This document shows positions 29,738-39,409 of a stretch of DNA of 64,000 nucleotides, piece by piece. This DNA comes from JANTGF01 sp963750735. GTDB taxonomy: Bacteria; Bacteroidota; Bacteroidia; Bacteroidales; VadinHA17. The translations under genes and the position numbers were made by a program. Each line of letters starts with the position of its first letter. Position 1 is the first letter of the stretch. The notes below the pieces were generated by a model. That model did no database searches. It saw only the letters and a program-made list of their open reading frames with translations, and was not told the DNA's origin. The stretch spans positions 372,001-436,000 of the forward strand of contig CAVVRY010000007.1 in assembly GCA_963750735.1 (NCBI GenBank), read 5' to 3'.

Positions 29738-30372
29738 TTAGAATTTAAGTCTAATTAATGTACTATTATCGTTGGATTTTACAAGAGGATTACCACTAAC
29801 ATCTAGATTTGCTATTTAACTCCTTTATGCTGATAGGTTTTAGCATCAAACTGTGCAATTTTCGGTAATTTCAATATAATTTACTATTATCTTGAACATC
29901 AACTTGGGCAGGATAAAAATGTAGTTCCTAGCCTTAATATCATGAAAACTATCTTCCCGAATTTGTCTTGGTTCATCAAAGTCCATACATTCAGGTAAAT
30001 GAATAAGGATACCGAAGTAAGGTAAGTTCTGCACTTCCTCCCTCCTTTAGGGTAGGTAATAAATCCAGATTCACAAAATCTTAAAAGATCAAATCTTCAT
30101 TATCTGTCCTTATCACATCACTTAAAAGTGACTTTTCGTAGCTCCTTGGTTTGGAAAAGTTAATTTGATTTTATTGTTCCCTTACTATAATTAGTTTCAA
30201 AAGTTACCTTGTCACACACATTTGAGTCAATTGTTGTTCCTTGAATTTGTACTTAGAACCCGATAAAGGAATATACGGAGCCAGACCAATCATCGAGGCT
30301 CCAGCAGCACAGCTGTCCTACAAATTGCCGTCTGGTAAAGGGTGTTTTTTGATTTTTTTTTGGGTTTTTCAT
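29738..30372 (-). pseudogene. Unrecognised gene, heavily frameshifted
   Basis: The kilobase 29583-30610 has no long ORF, but minus-strand frames read as protein in sequence: MKNPKKKSKNTLYQTAICR from ATG 30372, then MIGLAPYIPLSGSKYKF, CDKVTFETNYSKGT, SFHDIKARNYIFILPKLMF, QFDAKTYQHKGVK, and LDVSGNPLVKSND with a TAA at 29738-29740. Several single-base shifts are needed to join them, giving a product of about 205 residues. The basic N-terminus with a following hydrophobic part could be a signal. It lies 20 bases upstream of the C25 peptidase start. No family recognised; the reconstruction is tentative. Confidence 0.35.
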
Positions 30373-30610
30373 GATATAGGATTTTATTTTTCATTCTTAG
30401 AATTTAATCAAAACGGAATTGAGGGTTCTTCGAATCGGAAAGCTTTATGAGGAAAGGTATTCAGCATTTGCTAAAGATAAAACTGAGTTTTTATCCTAAA
30501 GATCATCAATCAAGTTACTACATAATTTTCTGAAAATCAACTTTTTCTGCATCTATTTTGGTATACATACTCAAAAAAACTGTCAACAACCTGCTATTCC
30601 TGATGAATAC

Positions 30611-30922
30611 TTACTCGGGGAGGACAACTACCCTGCTTTTGGTTTCCTTACCATAAATAAGCACACAATAAATCCCTTTGGGTAGCGTATTTCGTTCCAC
30701 TATCAATTTATTCCCGGAAAAATAGCCGGATATATGTTTCTTTCTGCCCTGTATGTCCATTAAACTAACTCCTTTTACCTCTCCTGGGTTAACATCACAT
30801 AAGACGATTTTCTCGTTACACATCTCTGGAATATTCATTGAAGCAATATTTGGATTAATTAACATAAAGCCATCTTTTTGAAAAGATTGATTCCCTACAT
30901 CCTTATTGCTTGTATTTATATT
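30611..30922 (-). pseudogene. Orphan type IX secretion C-terminal sorting domain
   Basis: About 104 codons open after a TAG at 30923-30925, with no start codon until M residues deep in the frame. The sequence matches the T9SS type A sorting domain: VSLMDIQGRKKHISGYF, then KLIVERNTLPKGIYCVLIYG and the terminal strand KSRVVVLPE. This domain normally ends large secreted proteins and directs them through the type IX system to the surface. Here nothing of the passenger protein remains upstream within 70 bases, where the DUF4956 gene ends. It is a remnant of a lost secreted protein. Confidence 0.7.
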
Positions 30923-30995
30923 CTAAATAAAGATACAAGCTGTAAATGTCAAATTCTAGCACAAATGTTCCACATTATGTTACATATGTAGTAAT

Positions 30996-31718
30996 TTACT
31001 CGAATTCCTTGTCTATTTCATCATCTTCAAAGAAACCATTGTTTTCCTCTACCCTGTAGTAGATCTTTAAGCGGGCACAATTCCTCACCAGGTCAATCCG
31101 GCCAATAAGAATTCGACTGATTTTTAATCCCGTTTTTTCTTCAAGATCTGCCTGCAAACGAATCTTATTCTGAGGCTTAATGAGTTCCATATCCTCATAA
31201 ATGATAGTCCTGGACCTCTCAATCTTTAAAAGCCAGAGTTTTTCACCTATCCAGGTCATAATTAGAAAAACAACATTCATAAAGAATAATTCAACAAGAC
31301 TGGTTTCTGCTCCAGCCATTGAATTAATTACTGAGATACCAATAACAAGAAACAAATAGGTCATTTCCTTTATTGGGATCCCAATAGTGCGAAAACGCAG
31401 AATGCCAAACAAGGCAAAAAGACCCAACGCTACTCCAACTCCCAGATCAGGTACATTTATTAATGTAAAGGATAACATGAATACAATTGAGCCTACAATC
31501 ATATAGGCAAAAAAGTAATCTTTTCGTCGGGCAATTGGGTAGTACAGGTACCTGATAAGCGTAAAAATCACCATAGTACTAAATAAAAATCGCAAAGCCA
31601 GATGAAAGAAGGTCTCAGGATCAAAAAAGTTGATTGTGAAATTTTCACTAATTCCCGGTAATAAAAGAATCATTCCTGTTTCCATAATCGTATGTATCTG
31701 ATTAATTAAGATATTCAT
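30996..31718 (-). CDS. DUF4956 membrane protein
   Basis: 240 residues with about four transmembrane helices in the first 150 residues (FHLALRFLFSTMVIFTLI, AYMIVGSIVFMLSF, LGLFALFGILRFRT, FFMNVVFLIMTWIG) and a soluble C-terminal domain with KIRLQADLEEKTGLKISR and IDLVRNCARLKIYY. GILRFRT and IPIKEMTYLF are characteristic of DUF4956. Function unknown; some members sit near polysaccharide or polyphosphate-associated genes. A TACCTTTG -7 box lies only 2 bases before ATG 31718, so the true start may be M12 (METGM, ATG 31685). Confidence 0.85.
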   Translation of the reverse strand: MNILINQIHTIMETGMILLLPGISENFTINFFDPETFFHLALRFLFSTMVIFTLIRYLYYPIARRKDYFFAYMIVGSIVFMLSFTLINVPDLGVGVALGLFALFGILRFRTIGIPIKEMTYLFLVIGISVINSMAGAETSLVELFFMNVVFLIMTWIGEKLWLLKIERSRTIIYEDMELIKPQNKIRLQADLEEKTGLKISRILIGRIDLVRNCARLKIYYRVEENNGFFEDDEIDKEFE

Positions 31719-31720
31719 AT

Positions 31721-31728
31721 CAAAGGTA
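31721..31728 (-). promoter_or_regulatory. -7 box (TACCTTTG) upstream of DUF4956
   Basis: TACCTTTG on the minus strand matches TAnnTTTG. It lies 25 bases downstream of the TTAG in the shared 20-base motif and would start transcription around 31712, just inside the first possible start codon. This argues for translation from ATG 31685. Confidence 0.45.
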
Positions 31729-31745
31729 CTATGCCCAGAAGGTGA

Positions 31746-31765
31746 AAATCTAACAGATATATCCC
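31746..31765 (-). promoter_or_regulatory. 20-base motif shared with 24690-24709 (copy 2)
   Basis: Minus strand GGGATATATCTGTTAGATTT, identical to the copy upstream of the small membrane protein 7 kb away. The rest of 31719-31935 shows nothing else that I can support. Confidence 0.45.
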
Positions 31766-31935
31766 AATTAATATAACAGATAGCACAAATGAGCTATACA
31801 AGTATCTAATAAGAAAGAATCTTGTATGGAAATCAAGGAAATTTAGATTTTAAAGAGATTAAAAGGATATCCTATTCCTTAATGAAAGGTATAGTAAAAA
31901 TTGGAATCCCTAAGGAAATTCTGAAAATGTGGAAA

Positions 31936-33363
31936 CTAAAGAAACTCCTGTTCCCGGTGTTTAACTTCTACCTGCACATCATACTTTGATTGAAGGTGCC
32001 GGGCAATTTTCTCAGCAGAATATACTGATCTGTGTCTTCCTCCGGTACAGCCAAAACTTACCATCAAATGTGTGAACTTCCTGTCCTGATAATTTTCCAC
32101 TGCATTGTCAACCAGTGCCCTCGAGTGGTCCAGGAAATCTTTCATGTCTGTGCGGTCCTCAAGGAATTTTATAACCTCTATGTCTTTTCCGGTAAGATTC
32201 TTATATTCTTCAAATCTGCCCGGATTATGGACTGCCCGACAGTCAAAAACAAATCCCCCGCCATGCCCTGATTCATCAACCGGTATTCCTCGTTTGTAAG
32301 AAAAGCTGTTTACCTGGACTCTTAGAATACTTTTCTTTTGAGAGATCTCTTTTAGCTTTTCAGACTGAGTCAATTGGTACAAGGCTTCACGCAAGGCCGG
32401 AATTTGAACCGGAAGGTCTTTATCCAAAAGTTTTTTCAGGTTTTCAATAGCATAAGGAATGCTTAACAGGAAATGCTCCTTCCGTTCATAAAAACCACGA
32501 AAACCATATGCACCAAGTGCCTGCATAATCCTTACAAGGACGTACCCATAGAAATATTCTTTGAATTTCTTTTTATCGATATCTATCTTCTTACTTACGA
32601 GATTAAGATAATGCGTCAACAACTCATCTCTGAATTCGTCCGGAATATCAGCCTTTGCATCATAAAGCAGGGATGCCAGGTCATATTGCAATGCACCCTT
32701 TCTGCCTCCCTGGTAATCAATAAAATAAGGCTTTCCATTGCGCAACATTACATTTCTTGATTGGAAATCCCGGTACAAGAAAAAATCTCTTTCTGCTTCC
32801 AGAAGGTAATCGGTAAAAGTCTGAAAGTCATCTTCAAGACTCTGCTCATCAAAAGGGATCCCGGCCAACTTTAAGAAATAGTACTTAAAGTAGTGCAAAT
32901 CCCACATCATTGACTGCTTATCAAAACTGGATCGGGGGTAACAAAATGAATAATCGACTGATTTACCACCCGTCACCTGAAAATCAATGAGAGATTTTAC
33001 GACTTCCTTGTAAATGTTTTTAAGCTCATCATTAAAACCAAGTTGAGATCTTATCTGAGTAAGATACGCATATAGAGTTGTATCACCCAGATCCTCAATA
33101 AGATATATTTCCTTAATTGAACCCTCTGCTAAAATCCCGGGAACTGGTAGTTGGCTGCCTGAAAAAGCTTTAGAAAATTCAAGAAATGCCCTGTTTTCCT
33201 TTAGGTCAGGATTAAAAACACCGATGGCACCTTTCTGTGATCCTTCAATCCTGAAATACTCCCTGTTTGAACCTGAAGGTGGAAGCGCCTGAAAACGAAT
33301 TGCGCTTTCTCCTGCCCACTTTTCAAAAAGTGTGATTAATATTTGTTTCTTATCAGTTTTCAA
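31936..33363 (-). CDS. AmgK-like sugar kinase fused to RapZ C-terminal domain
   Basis: 475 residues. The N-terminal 330 residues are an aminoglycoside-phosphotransferase fold: LIEDLGDTTLYAYL, then FLYRDFQSRNVML with the catalytic Asp, and FIDYQGGRKGALQYDLASLLYD with the metal Asp, as in AmgK (N-acetylmuramate/N-acetylglucosamine anomeric kinase). The last 130 residues are the RapZ C-terminal domain (GHGGGFVFDCRAVHNPG, VSFGCTGGRHRSVY), which in E. coli senses glucosamine-6-phosphate and binds the GlmZ small RNA; the RapZ N-terminal ATPase is absent. The start is TTG 33363, the only candidate before the conserved region. It starts 29 bases after the NagX-like gene. Confidence 0.85.
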   Translation of the reverse strand: MKTDKKQILITLFEKWAGESAIRFQALPPSGSNREYFRIEGSQKGAIGVFNPDLKENRAFLEFSKAFSGSQLPVPGILAEGSIKEIYLIEDLGDTTLYAYLTQIRSQLGFNDELKNIYKEVVKSLIDFQVTGGKSVDYSFCYPRSSFDKQSMMWDLHYFKYYFLKLAGIPFDEQSLEDDFQTFTDYLLEAERDFFLYRDFQSRNVMLRNGKPYFIDYQGGRKGALQYDLASLLYDAKADIPDEFRDELLTHYLNLVSKKIDIDKKKFKEYFYGYVLVRIMQALGAYGFRGFYERKEHFLLSIPYAIENLKKLLDKDLPVQIPALREALYQLTQSEKLKEISQKKSILRVQVNSFSYKRGIPVDESGHGGGFVFDCRAVHNPGRFEEYKNLTGKDIEVIKFLEDRTDMKDFLDHSRALVDNAVENYQDRKFTHLMVSFGCTGGRHRSVYSAEKIARHLQSKYDVQVEVKHREQEFL

Positions 33364-33392
33364 TTAAAAAGGGTTTTAGGATTTATATTGAG

Positions 33393-34496
33393 TTAAATTT
33401 TAACAAAAATCTTTTTCCTGTACATTATATAACCTACAAGCCAGAATAGTACTCCATGAAAGAAAGCAAACAAGAATGAACCGAAGTTTCCAGGCCCACC
33501 TATGGGCACAAATACTTTCTGATACAACCAGGCATAGCCATTCAATGTTTCTCCATCCACAGGAATTTGGATAATAAAAAGAGTCTTTACCCATAGCCCG
33601 GACAATACAAATAGTATAAGTGGATTCATTCCATAAACCAAAAATGGATGTGCCCATTTTTTCCAGCCTTTTATATCAATTATCCATATCAAAATTGAAA
33701 GTGAAATCATCCCAAGACCCACTGTATAAAGAACATAGGAACTTGTCCATAGAGGTTTGTTAATTGGGAAAAATATATTCCATACCAGGGCTATAACCAC
33801 ACTAAAAGCTCCCCATAACAACAACTTATAGGTTACATCCTTTTTATTATCTGTTGTTCCAATCATCCCTCCTGTCATATACCCAAAAATAACACTGACT
33901 ATAGCAGGAAGAGTACTAAATAGGCCTTCCGGATCAAACGGTATTCCAAAACCCTTATAAACATGATCTGCTCCGAATATTGCAAGGTCTACTTTTGAGG
34001 CAAAATTACCTTCTAGGCTATAAGGATCACTCCCCCCTAAAGCCCACATGAGGACCCAATATCCAATTAGAATTACAAATGCAAGTATCCACCTTCCGGT
34101 AGGTTTAAGGAGTAAAATTGCAATGGCTGCAAAACCATATGCAAGAGCTATTCTTTGCAAAACTCCCATAATCCTTAAATGGGCAAAGTCAAAGCGGGGA
34201 TAAGCATTTAAAAACAAGCCAATTAGGAATATCAGGGCTGTTCTTTTCAATATTTTTAAAAAGGCCGCCGAATTCAAAGAATGGCCATATTTTCTAAAAG
34301 AGAACCACATGGCTACTCCAACAATGAACATAAAGAAAGGAAATACCAGGTCAGTAGGTGTACATCCATGCCATGCAGAATGACGTAAAGGGGCAAAAAC
34401 GTGATTCCAGGTTCCAGGTGTATTTACAACAATCATCAACAGTATTGTCATACCCCTGAAAACATCAAGAGCTACAAGGCGTTGTGCAACTTTCAT
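33393..34496 (-). CDS. NagX/HGSNAT-like transmembrane acyltransferase (DUF5009)
   Basis: 367 residues with about ten membrane helices. The N-terminus RLVALDVFRGMTILLMIVVN and HGCTPTDLVFPFFMFIVGVA are hallmarks of the heparan-alpha-glucosaminide N-acetyltransferase family; the histidine in HSAWHGC corresponds to the conserved acetyl-accepting region. Bacterial members (NagX) are linked to N-acetylglucosamine use and may acetylate glucosamine residues across the inner membrane. It is upstream of, and probably cotranscribed with, the AmgK-RapZ gene (29-base gap), supporting a role in amino-sugar salvage. Confidence 0.85.
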   Translation of the reverse strand: MKVAQRLVALDVFRGMTILLMIVVNTPGTWNHVFAPLRHSAWHGCTPTDLVFPFFMFIVGVAMWFSFRKYGHSLNSAAFLKILKRTALIFLIGLFLNAYPRFDFAHLRIMGVLQRIALAYGFAAIAILLLKPTGRWILAFVILIGYWVLMWALGGSDPYSLEGNFASKVDLAIFGADHVYKGFGIPFDPEGLFSTLPAIVSVIFGYMTGGMIGTTDNKKDVTYKLLLWGAFSVVIALVWNIFFPINKPLWTSSYVLYTVGLGMISLSILIWIIDIKGWKKWAHPFLVYGMNPLILFVLSGLWVKTLFIIQIPVDGETLNGYAWLYQKVFVPIGGPGNFGSFLFAFFHGVLFWLVGYIMYRKKIFVKI

Positions 34497-34735
34497 AATT
34501 TTTGGACTATTTTTAGGAAGCCCAAAGATAAAGATTTTTAAAATTAAAAAGCTCGAAAATAAAACCTACATTCAAAAAGATATGGTTAAAAAGTAAACAT
34601 AGAGCATTAATGATTATGCTCTTAAATTCTAATATACTGAATTGCTTATATTAACTTCTCTGAATCAAATCCTTTAAGGCTATCTGAGTCTTCTTAGCAA
34701 AAAATGGAATATTATTCTGGGAAAGCAATTTGGAC

Positions 34736-35245
34736 TCAATTCTCGACACGAGTAATTGTATTTGTTCGGGTAATCTTATTCTTTTGAGTGATTGTTTGAA
34801 TAAATAAATCATGGGATTTAAATTCAATCTTTGATTTTATAGCTACTTCATCGGTAGAGGATGAATCCACATTATAACCTAATTCGCATACATTTTCTGA
34901 TGTAAACCAAAATGAAGTAAAAAGAATAGCAGGTGGATAATCCTCATCAGCTCCGATATCAATAAATGTATCACTTTTTTCATCATATCCCTGAAGAGAC
35001 TTACCCTCATAGATTATTTTACCTTTACTTACAGTCTTGGAACTTATTTCCAATCTATCAGCATTTAAAAATTTAACTTCAAAAAAAGATATTGTGTCTT
35101 TACTTCTTTCCATCTTCCAGGTTCCAATATACTTCTTCATCAACTCAATCTGGTTAAGTTTAGTCTGGGTTTGTTGAGCTTCTATTCTACTTGATAAGGA
35201 GAAAAAAATGACAACGAGTATTAAAACTGAAAAAAAAGATCTCAT
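34736..35245 (-). CDS. Secreted lipocalin-like protein of unknown function
   Basis: 169 residues with a signal peptide (cleavage near RIEAQQ). LMKKYIGTWKMERSKDT at the start of the mature chain and successive short beta strands (KIIYEGKSLQGYDEKSDTFIDI) resemble lipocalin-like/DUF domains that begin with a GxW motif. Such proteins bind small hydrophobic ligands or have no known role. It is a single gene: 239 bases separate it from the NagX-like gene, in which I see nothing, and a 335-base divergent gap separates it from murQ. Confidence 0.6.
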   Translation of the reverse strand: MRSFFSVLILVVIFFSLSSRIEAQQTQTKLNQIELMKKYIGTWKMERSKDTISFFEVKFLNADRLEISSKTVSKGKIIYEGKSLQGYDEKSDTFIDIGADEDYPPAILFTSFWFTSENVCELGYNVDSSSTDEVAIKSKIEFKSHDLFIQTITQKNKITRTNTITRVEN

Positions 35246-35546
35246 AAATTCAAGCTCAAAAAAATGGATAATTCTGGTAAATTCGATCCAATCAATTGAC
35301 GCAAGTTAATACAATAAGCTCCATTAGTCAAGCAAATCCAAAAAAAAATGACAAGTATGCTTTAAAATATGGTTAATGATCACATTTTGTCGTTACATGA
35401 AGTACTATGAATAAATAGGTGCAAATTTTAAATGAATCATGATTTAAAAAAAATCATACTAAAAGATTTATAGTCTAACTGTATCTTTCAGCAATCGTGT
35501 TTGACAATATTTTCAGGATCATATTAAAAACCTTTCCTTTATTTGT

Positions 35547-35554
35547 TACTTTTG
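35547..35554 (+). promoter_or_regulatory. -7 box upstream of murQ in the 35246-35580 intergenic region
   Basis: TACTTTTG fits TAnnTTTG and ends 26 bases before ATG 35581. No TTG lies at the usual -33 distance. The rest of this 335-base divergent gap is AT-rich and shows no small gene or hairpin that I can support. Confidence 0.45.
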
Positions 35555-35580
35555 ATGATTAAATAAATTTCATATTGAAA

Positions 35581-36397
35581 ATGGCTAAAAACCCTGAAAC
35601 AGAGAGAGCTTCAAATTACGACGATCTTGAAAAAATGTCGGTAAAGGAGCTTCTCAAGAATATAAATAGGGAGGATAAATCGGTTCCAAAAAAGGTAAAG
35701 AAGATCATTCCAACAATAGAAAAACTGGTTGTGAATATTGTGCAAAGAGTGAGTAAAGGTGGCAGATTGTTCTACCTCGGTGCTGGCACAAGCGGTAGAC
35801 TGGGTATTCTTGATGCTTCAGAAATCCCCCCCACCTTTGGAGCCCCTTTTGACCTGGTTATTGGGTTAATAGCGGGAGGAGATTCAGCCATTCGAAAGGC
35901 AGTTGAGTCAGCTGAGGATGACTTTGATCAGGCATGGAAGGATATGGCTCAATTCAAACCCACAGAATTGGATACAATTGTCGGAATTGCTGCTTCTGGT
36001 CGTACTCCCTATGTTATCGGTGGGGTAAAAATGGCTCGTGAGAATGGATTACTCACCGCTTGTATTACCTGTAACACAGACACAATGCTAGCAAGTGCTG
36101 TTGAAATTCCAATAGAGATAATAGTTGGACCCGAGTTTGTAACAGGGAGCACCAGGATGAAGTCGGGGACCGCTCAGAAATTAATATTGAATATGATCAC
36201 AACAAGTACCATGATACAACTGGGCAAAGTAAAAGGCAACAAAATGGTCGATATGCAATTAACAAATCAAAAACTGATTGAGAGAGGTACTCGTATGATT
36301 GTAGAAGAAACTGGTTTGGAATCAGAAGAAGCCAAACGACTTACTTTTGCTTCATGGTAATGTCAGGAAAGTTCTTGATGCCCTGAACAAAGCTTAA
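35581..36397 (+). CDS. murQ: N-acetylmuramic acid 6-phosphate etherase MurQ, frameshifted near the end
   Basis: MurQ removes the lactyl ether from MurNAc-6-phosphate, giving GlcNAc-6-phosphate and D-lactate. From ATG 35581 (a TTG two codons upstream is possible) the SIS domain is complete: FYLGAGTSGRLGILDASE, GLIAGGDSA, GIAASGRTPYV and the signature EFVTGSTRMKSGTAQK. Near 36343 one extra A in CTTACTTTTG changes frame and stops at 36360; skipping it yields LLLLHGNVRKVLDALNKA, the normal end, stopping at 36397. The protein would be 271 residues, as expected. It stands first in a plus-strand pair with the GH3 gene, so both serve peptidoglycan recycling. Confidence 0.92.
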
Positions 36398-36443
36398 ATA
36401 TTTTAAACATAGTTGAGACTACTAAAATCTTAATAAAACTCCA

Positions 36444-39403
36444 GTGAAACGATCTATTATTTTTTTTAGCCTGCTTGCTTTTCTAATTGTAATAAACTTA
36501 AATACTATACAGGCTCAGGATCCAAAGCCTTTTCAGAAGCAGTTATTCGATGTCCACCATCCCTGGGTTGATTCAATGCTTTACACACTTAGCCCGGAGG
36601 AACAAATTGCCCAACTAATTTTCATTGAAGCCTATTCAAATCAGGATATCGCCCATGAAGTTGCTATTGCTGATCTGGTTAGAGATTATCATATTGGAGG
36701 ACTTGTTTTTTCAAAAGGGACTCCTGATCAACAAATTCGGTTAACAAATTATTACCAGTCAATATCAAAAGTTCCTTTGTTAATCGCAATGGATGCAGAG
36801 TGGGGCCTTGGATTCCGCCTCAAGAATACGATTAATTTCCCTTTTCAGATGACTCTGGGAGCTATCAAAGATAATTCATTGATTTTTAAAATGGGCCAGG
36901 AAATCGGTCGTGAACTAAGGCGGTTGGGAGTACATATTAACTTCGCCCCGGTTGTGGATATAAACAGTAATCCTTTGAACCCAGTTATCAATTATCGCAG
37001 CTTTGGAATGGATAAGGATAATGTTGCATCAAAGGCAATAAGTTATATGCAAGGATTACAGGATGCAGGCATTATCGCCACTGGCAAGCATTTTCCCGGT
37101 CATGGTGATACTGATGCAGATTCACATTTAGCTCTGCCTATCATTAAGCATAACCGCGATCATCTTGAGGCAAATGAACTCTATCCGTTTAAAAGAATAA
37201 TTGAGGCAGGCATTGGTGGTATTATGACCGCACATCTGAACGTTCCTGCCCTTGACTCAAGCTCAAATTCAATATCCTCCTTGTCAAAACCAATTGTTAC
37301 AGATCTGTTAATAGATAATCTCAAATTTCAAGGATTGGTTATTACCGATGCCTTAAACATGAGAGGAGTTAGTGATTCGTATCCTCCAGGAGCTTTGGAG
37401 TTAAAAGCATTGTTGGCAGGAAATGACATTTTGGAGTTTTCGCAAAGTGTACCGAAAGCCATTTCTGAAATAAAAAAAGCAGCTGATAATGGGTCCATTT
37501 CATGGGAAGAAATTCAAAATAGGTGCCGGAAAGTACTTGCAGCTAAATATTGGTCGGGATTAAATCAATTCACTCCAATTGAAGAAGATAATATCTATAA
37601 GGAATTGAATACTCCAGAAGCCAGAGTTTTAAATGAAAAGTTAACAAGATCAGCCCTGACTATCCTGCGAAATACCAATGGAATTCTTCCAGTAAAAAAA
37701 TTGGCTCAAACGCGTATTGCAAGTTTGGCATTGGGTTCTGCAAAATCAACCAGTTTTCAGCTTGTATTGGACAAATACACAAAAATGGATCATTTTTACC
37801 TTGATCCTGATTATCAAAATGCAAGTGCAGTGTTGGAAAAGCTTAAAGCTTATGACCTGGTGATTGCAGGAATCGTTAACATGGATCAACGACCCGGCAA
37901 AAATTTTGGAGTTACCAGCAAACTTCAAAAAGCTCTTGAAGATTTAATTGCACAAAACATTACCATTGTTACAGTTTTTGGAAATCCTTATAGTCTGGAT
38001 AAATTATCAGGTATTGAAAATGCAAATGGATTAATTATGGCATACCAGGGCAACCGAGTTGCACAGAGTCAGGCTGCACAATTGATTTTTGGTGGCATTG
38101 GTGCTACAGGAACCTTACCGGTTGAGGTAAATAGTTATTTCAAACTAATGATGGTATTATATCCTCTCCTATTTCACGCCTCAAATACACCATTCCTGAA
38201 GAGCAGGGTCTTAGTTCTGCCATTCTGAAAAAAAAAATTGACTCCATAGCCTTAAAAAGTATAGAGGTTGGCGTATTTCCGGGTTGCGAAGTATTGGTTG
38301 CCAGGAATGGTGCCGTTGTTTATCACAAAACCTATGGATACCATACCTATGAAAACAGAACCCCGGTCAGTGAGGATGACTTATTTGACTTTGCATCTGT
38401 GACAAAAGTAACAGGACCACTTCCGGCTTTAATGCAATTAAATGGGAAAGGAAAATACAAACTGGATGAGAAGTTTAGCACCTACTGGCATGATTTCAAA
38501 CGTGCTGATAAAAAGGATCTAACTGTTAGAGAGATTCTTGCACACCAGTCAGGGATGATTGCCTGGATTCCATACTGGAGAAATACTGTAAAAAAAAACG
38601 GGGGATTTAAGTTCCATACCTTCAAAAGGGATTCATCAAATAACTACAATGTTCCGGTCGATGTTGACTTTTACCTGCATAAGAATTATAGGAAAAAAAT
38701 TTATAAGGCTATTAAAAAGTCGCCTGTTTCTGATGAAAAGAAATACCTGTATTCAGGTTTGAGTTTTTATATATATCCCCAGATTATTGAAAACCTGACC
38801 GGAACAGAATTCGAAACCTACATAAAGAAAAATATATACGAACCCATTGGAGCATTCACACTTGGCTACAACCCATATTTACAATTCCCAATACAGCGGA
38901 TTATCCCCACAGAAAACGACACTTTCTTCAGAAAGAAACAAATACATGGATATGTTCATGATGAAGGTGCAGCAATGATGGGTGGGATTTCAGGAAATGC
39001 CGGCTTATTTGGAACCGCAAACGATCTGGCAAAACTTCTACAAATGTATCTTCAAATGGGAATGTTTGGAGGTGAAGAAATTATTCCTGAATCAACTCTC
39101 AGGGAATTTACCCGATACCAGTATCCGGAAAATGAAAACAGACGTGGGCTTGGCTTTGACAAGCCTTTACTTAACAATGATGAACTATCAGAAAGTGATG
39201 CCTATCCTGCAAAAAGTGCCAGCCCGTCAAGCTTTGGACATTCTGGCTTTACAGGCACATTTGCCTGGGTTGATCCAGATGAAAACATTGTTTACGTTTT
39301 CTTTTCAAACCGTGTGTATAAAACAAGGGATAACAATAAAATCAGCAAATTGAATATTCGGTCATCTATATTGGAGGCTATTTACTCCTCAATAAAAAAA
39401 TAA
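36444..39403 (+). CDS. GH3 (NagZ-type) beta-N-acetylglucosaminidase fused to serine hydrolase, frameshifted
   Basis: Signal peptide from a GTG start (cleavage near IQAQ). The GH3 domain has NFAPVVDINSNP, and KHFPGHGDTDADSH at 215-228, the NagZ signature with the catalytic His/Asp loop, then GIMTAHLNVPALD. A second GH3 domain follows. Near 38142-38144 one A is missing (AAACTAAT where AAAACTAAT is needed), after which the frame gives TNDGIISSPISRLKYTIPE and continues into a class C beta-lactamase-like domain with SVTK, YSGLS and HSG motifs, ending at 39403. Total about 986 residues, the size of the known Bacteroidota fusion. It likely trims muropeptides in the periplasm. Confidence 0.88.
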
Positions 39404-39409
39404 GTTTTC

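Noticed and set aside
30277..30302. GGAGCC...GGCTCC inverted repeat as a possible attC or terminator
   Set aside because: No T tract, no integrase nearby, and only 6 bp of stem with a 14-nt loop; likely chance inside a decayed gene.
30241..30450. Plus-strand ORF with a plausible-looking stretch (GARPIIEAPAAQLS)
   Set aside because: It starts at TTG, ends in a run of hydrophobic low-complexity codons, and overlaps a minus-strand series of frames (gene at 29738-30372) that reads more like protein and fits the neighbouring gene order.
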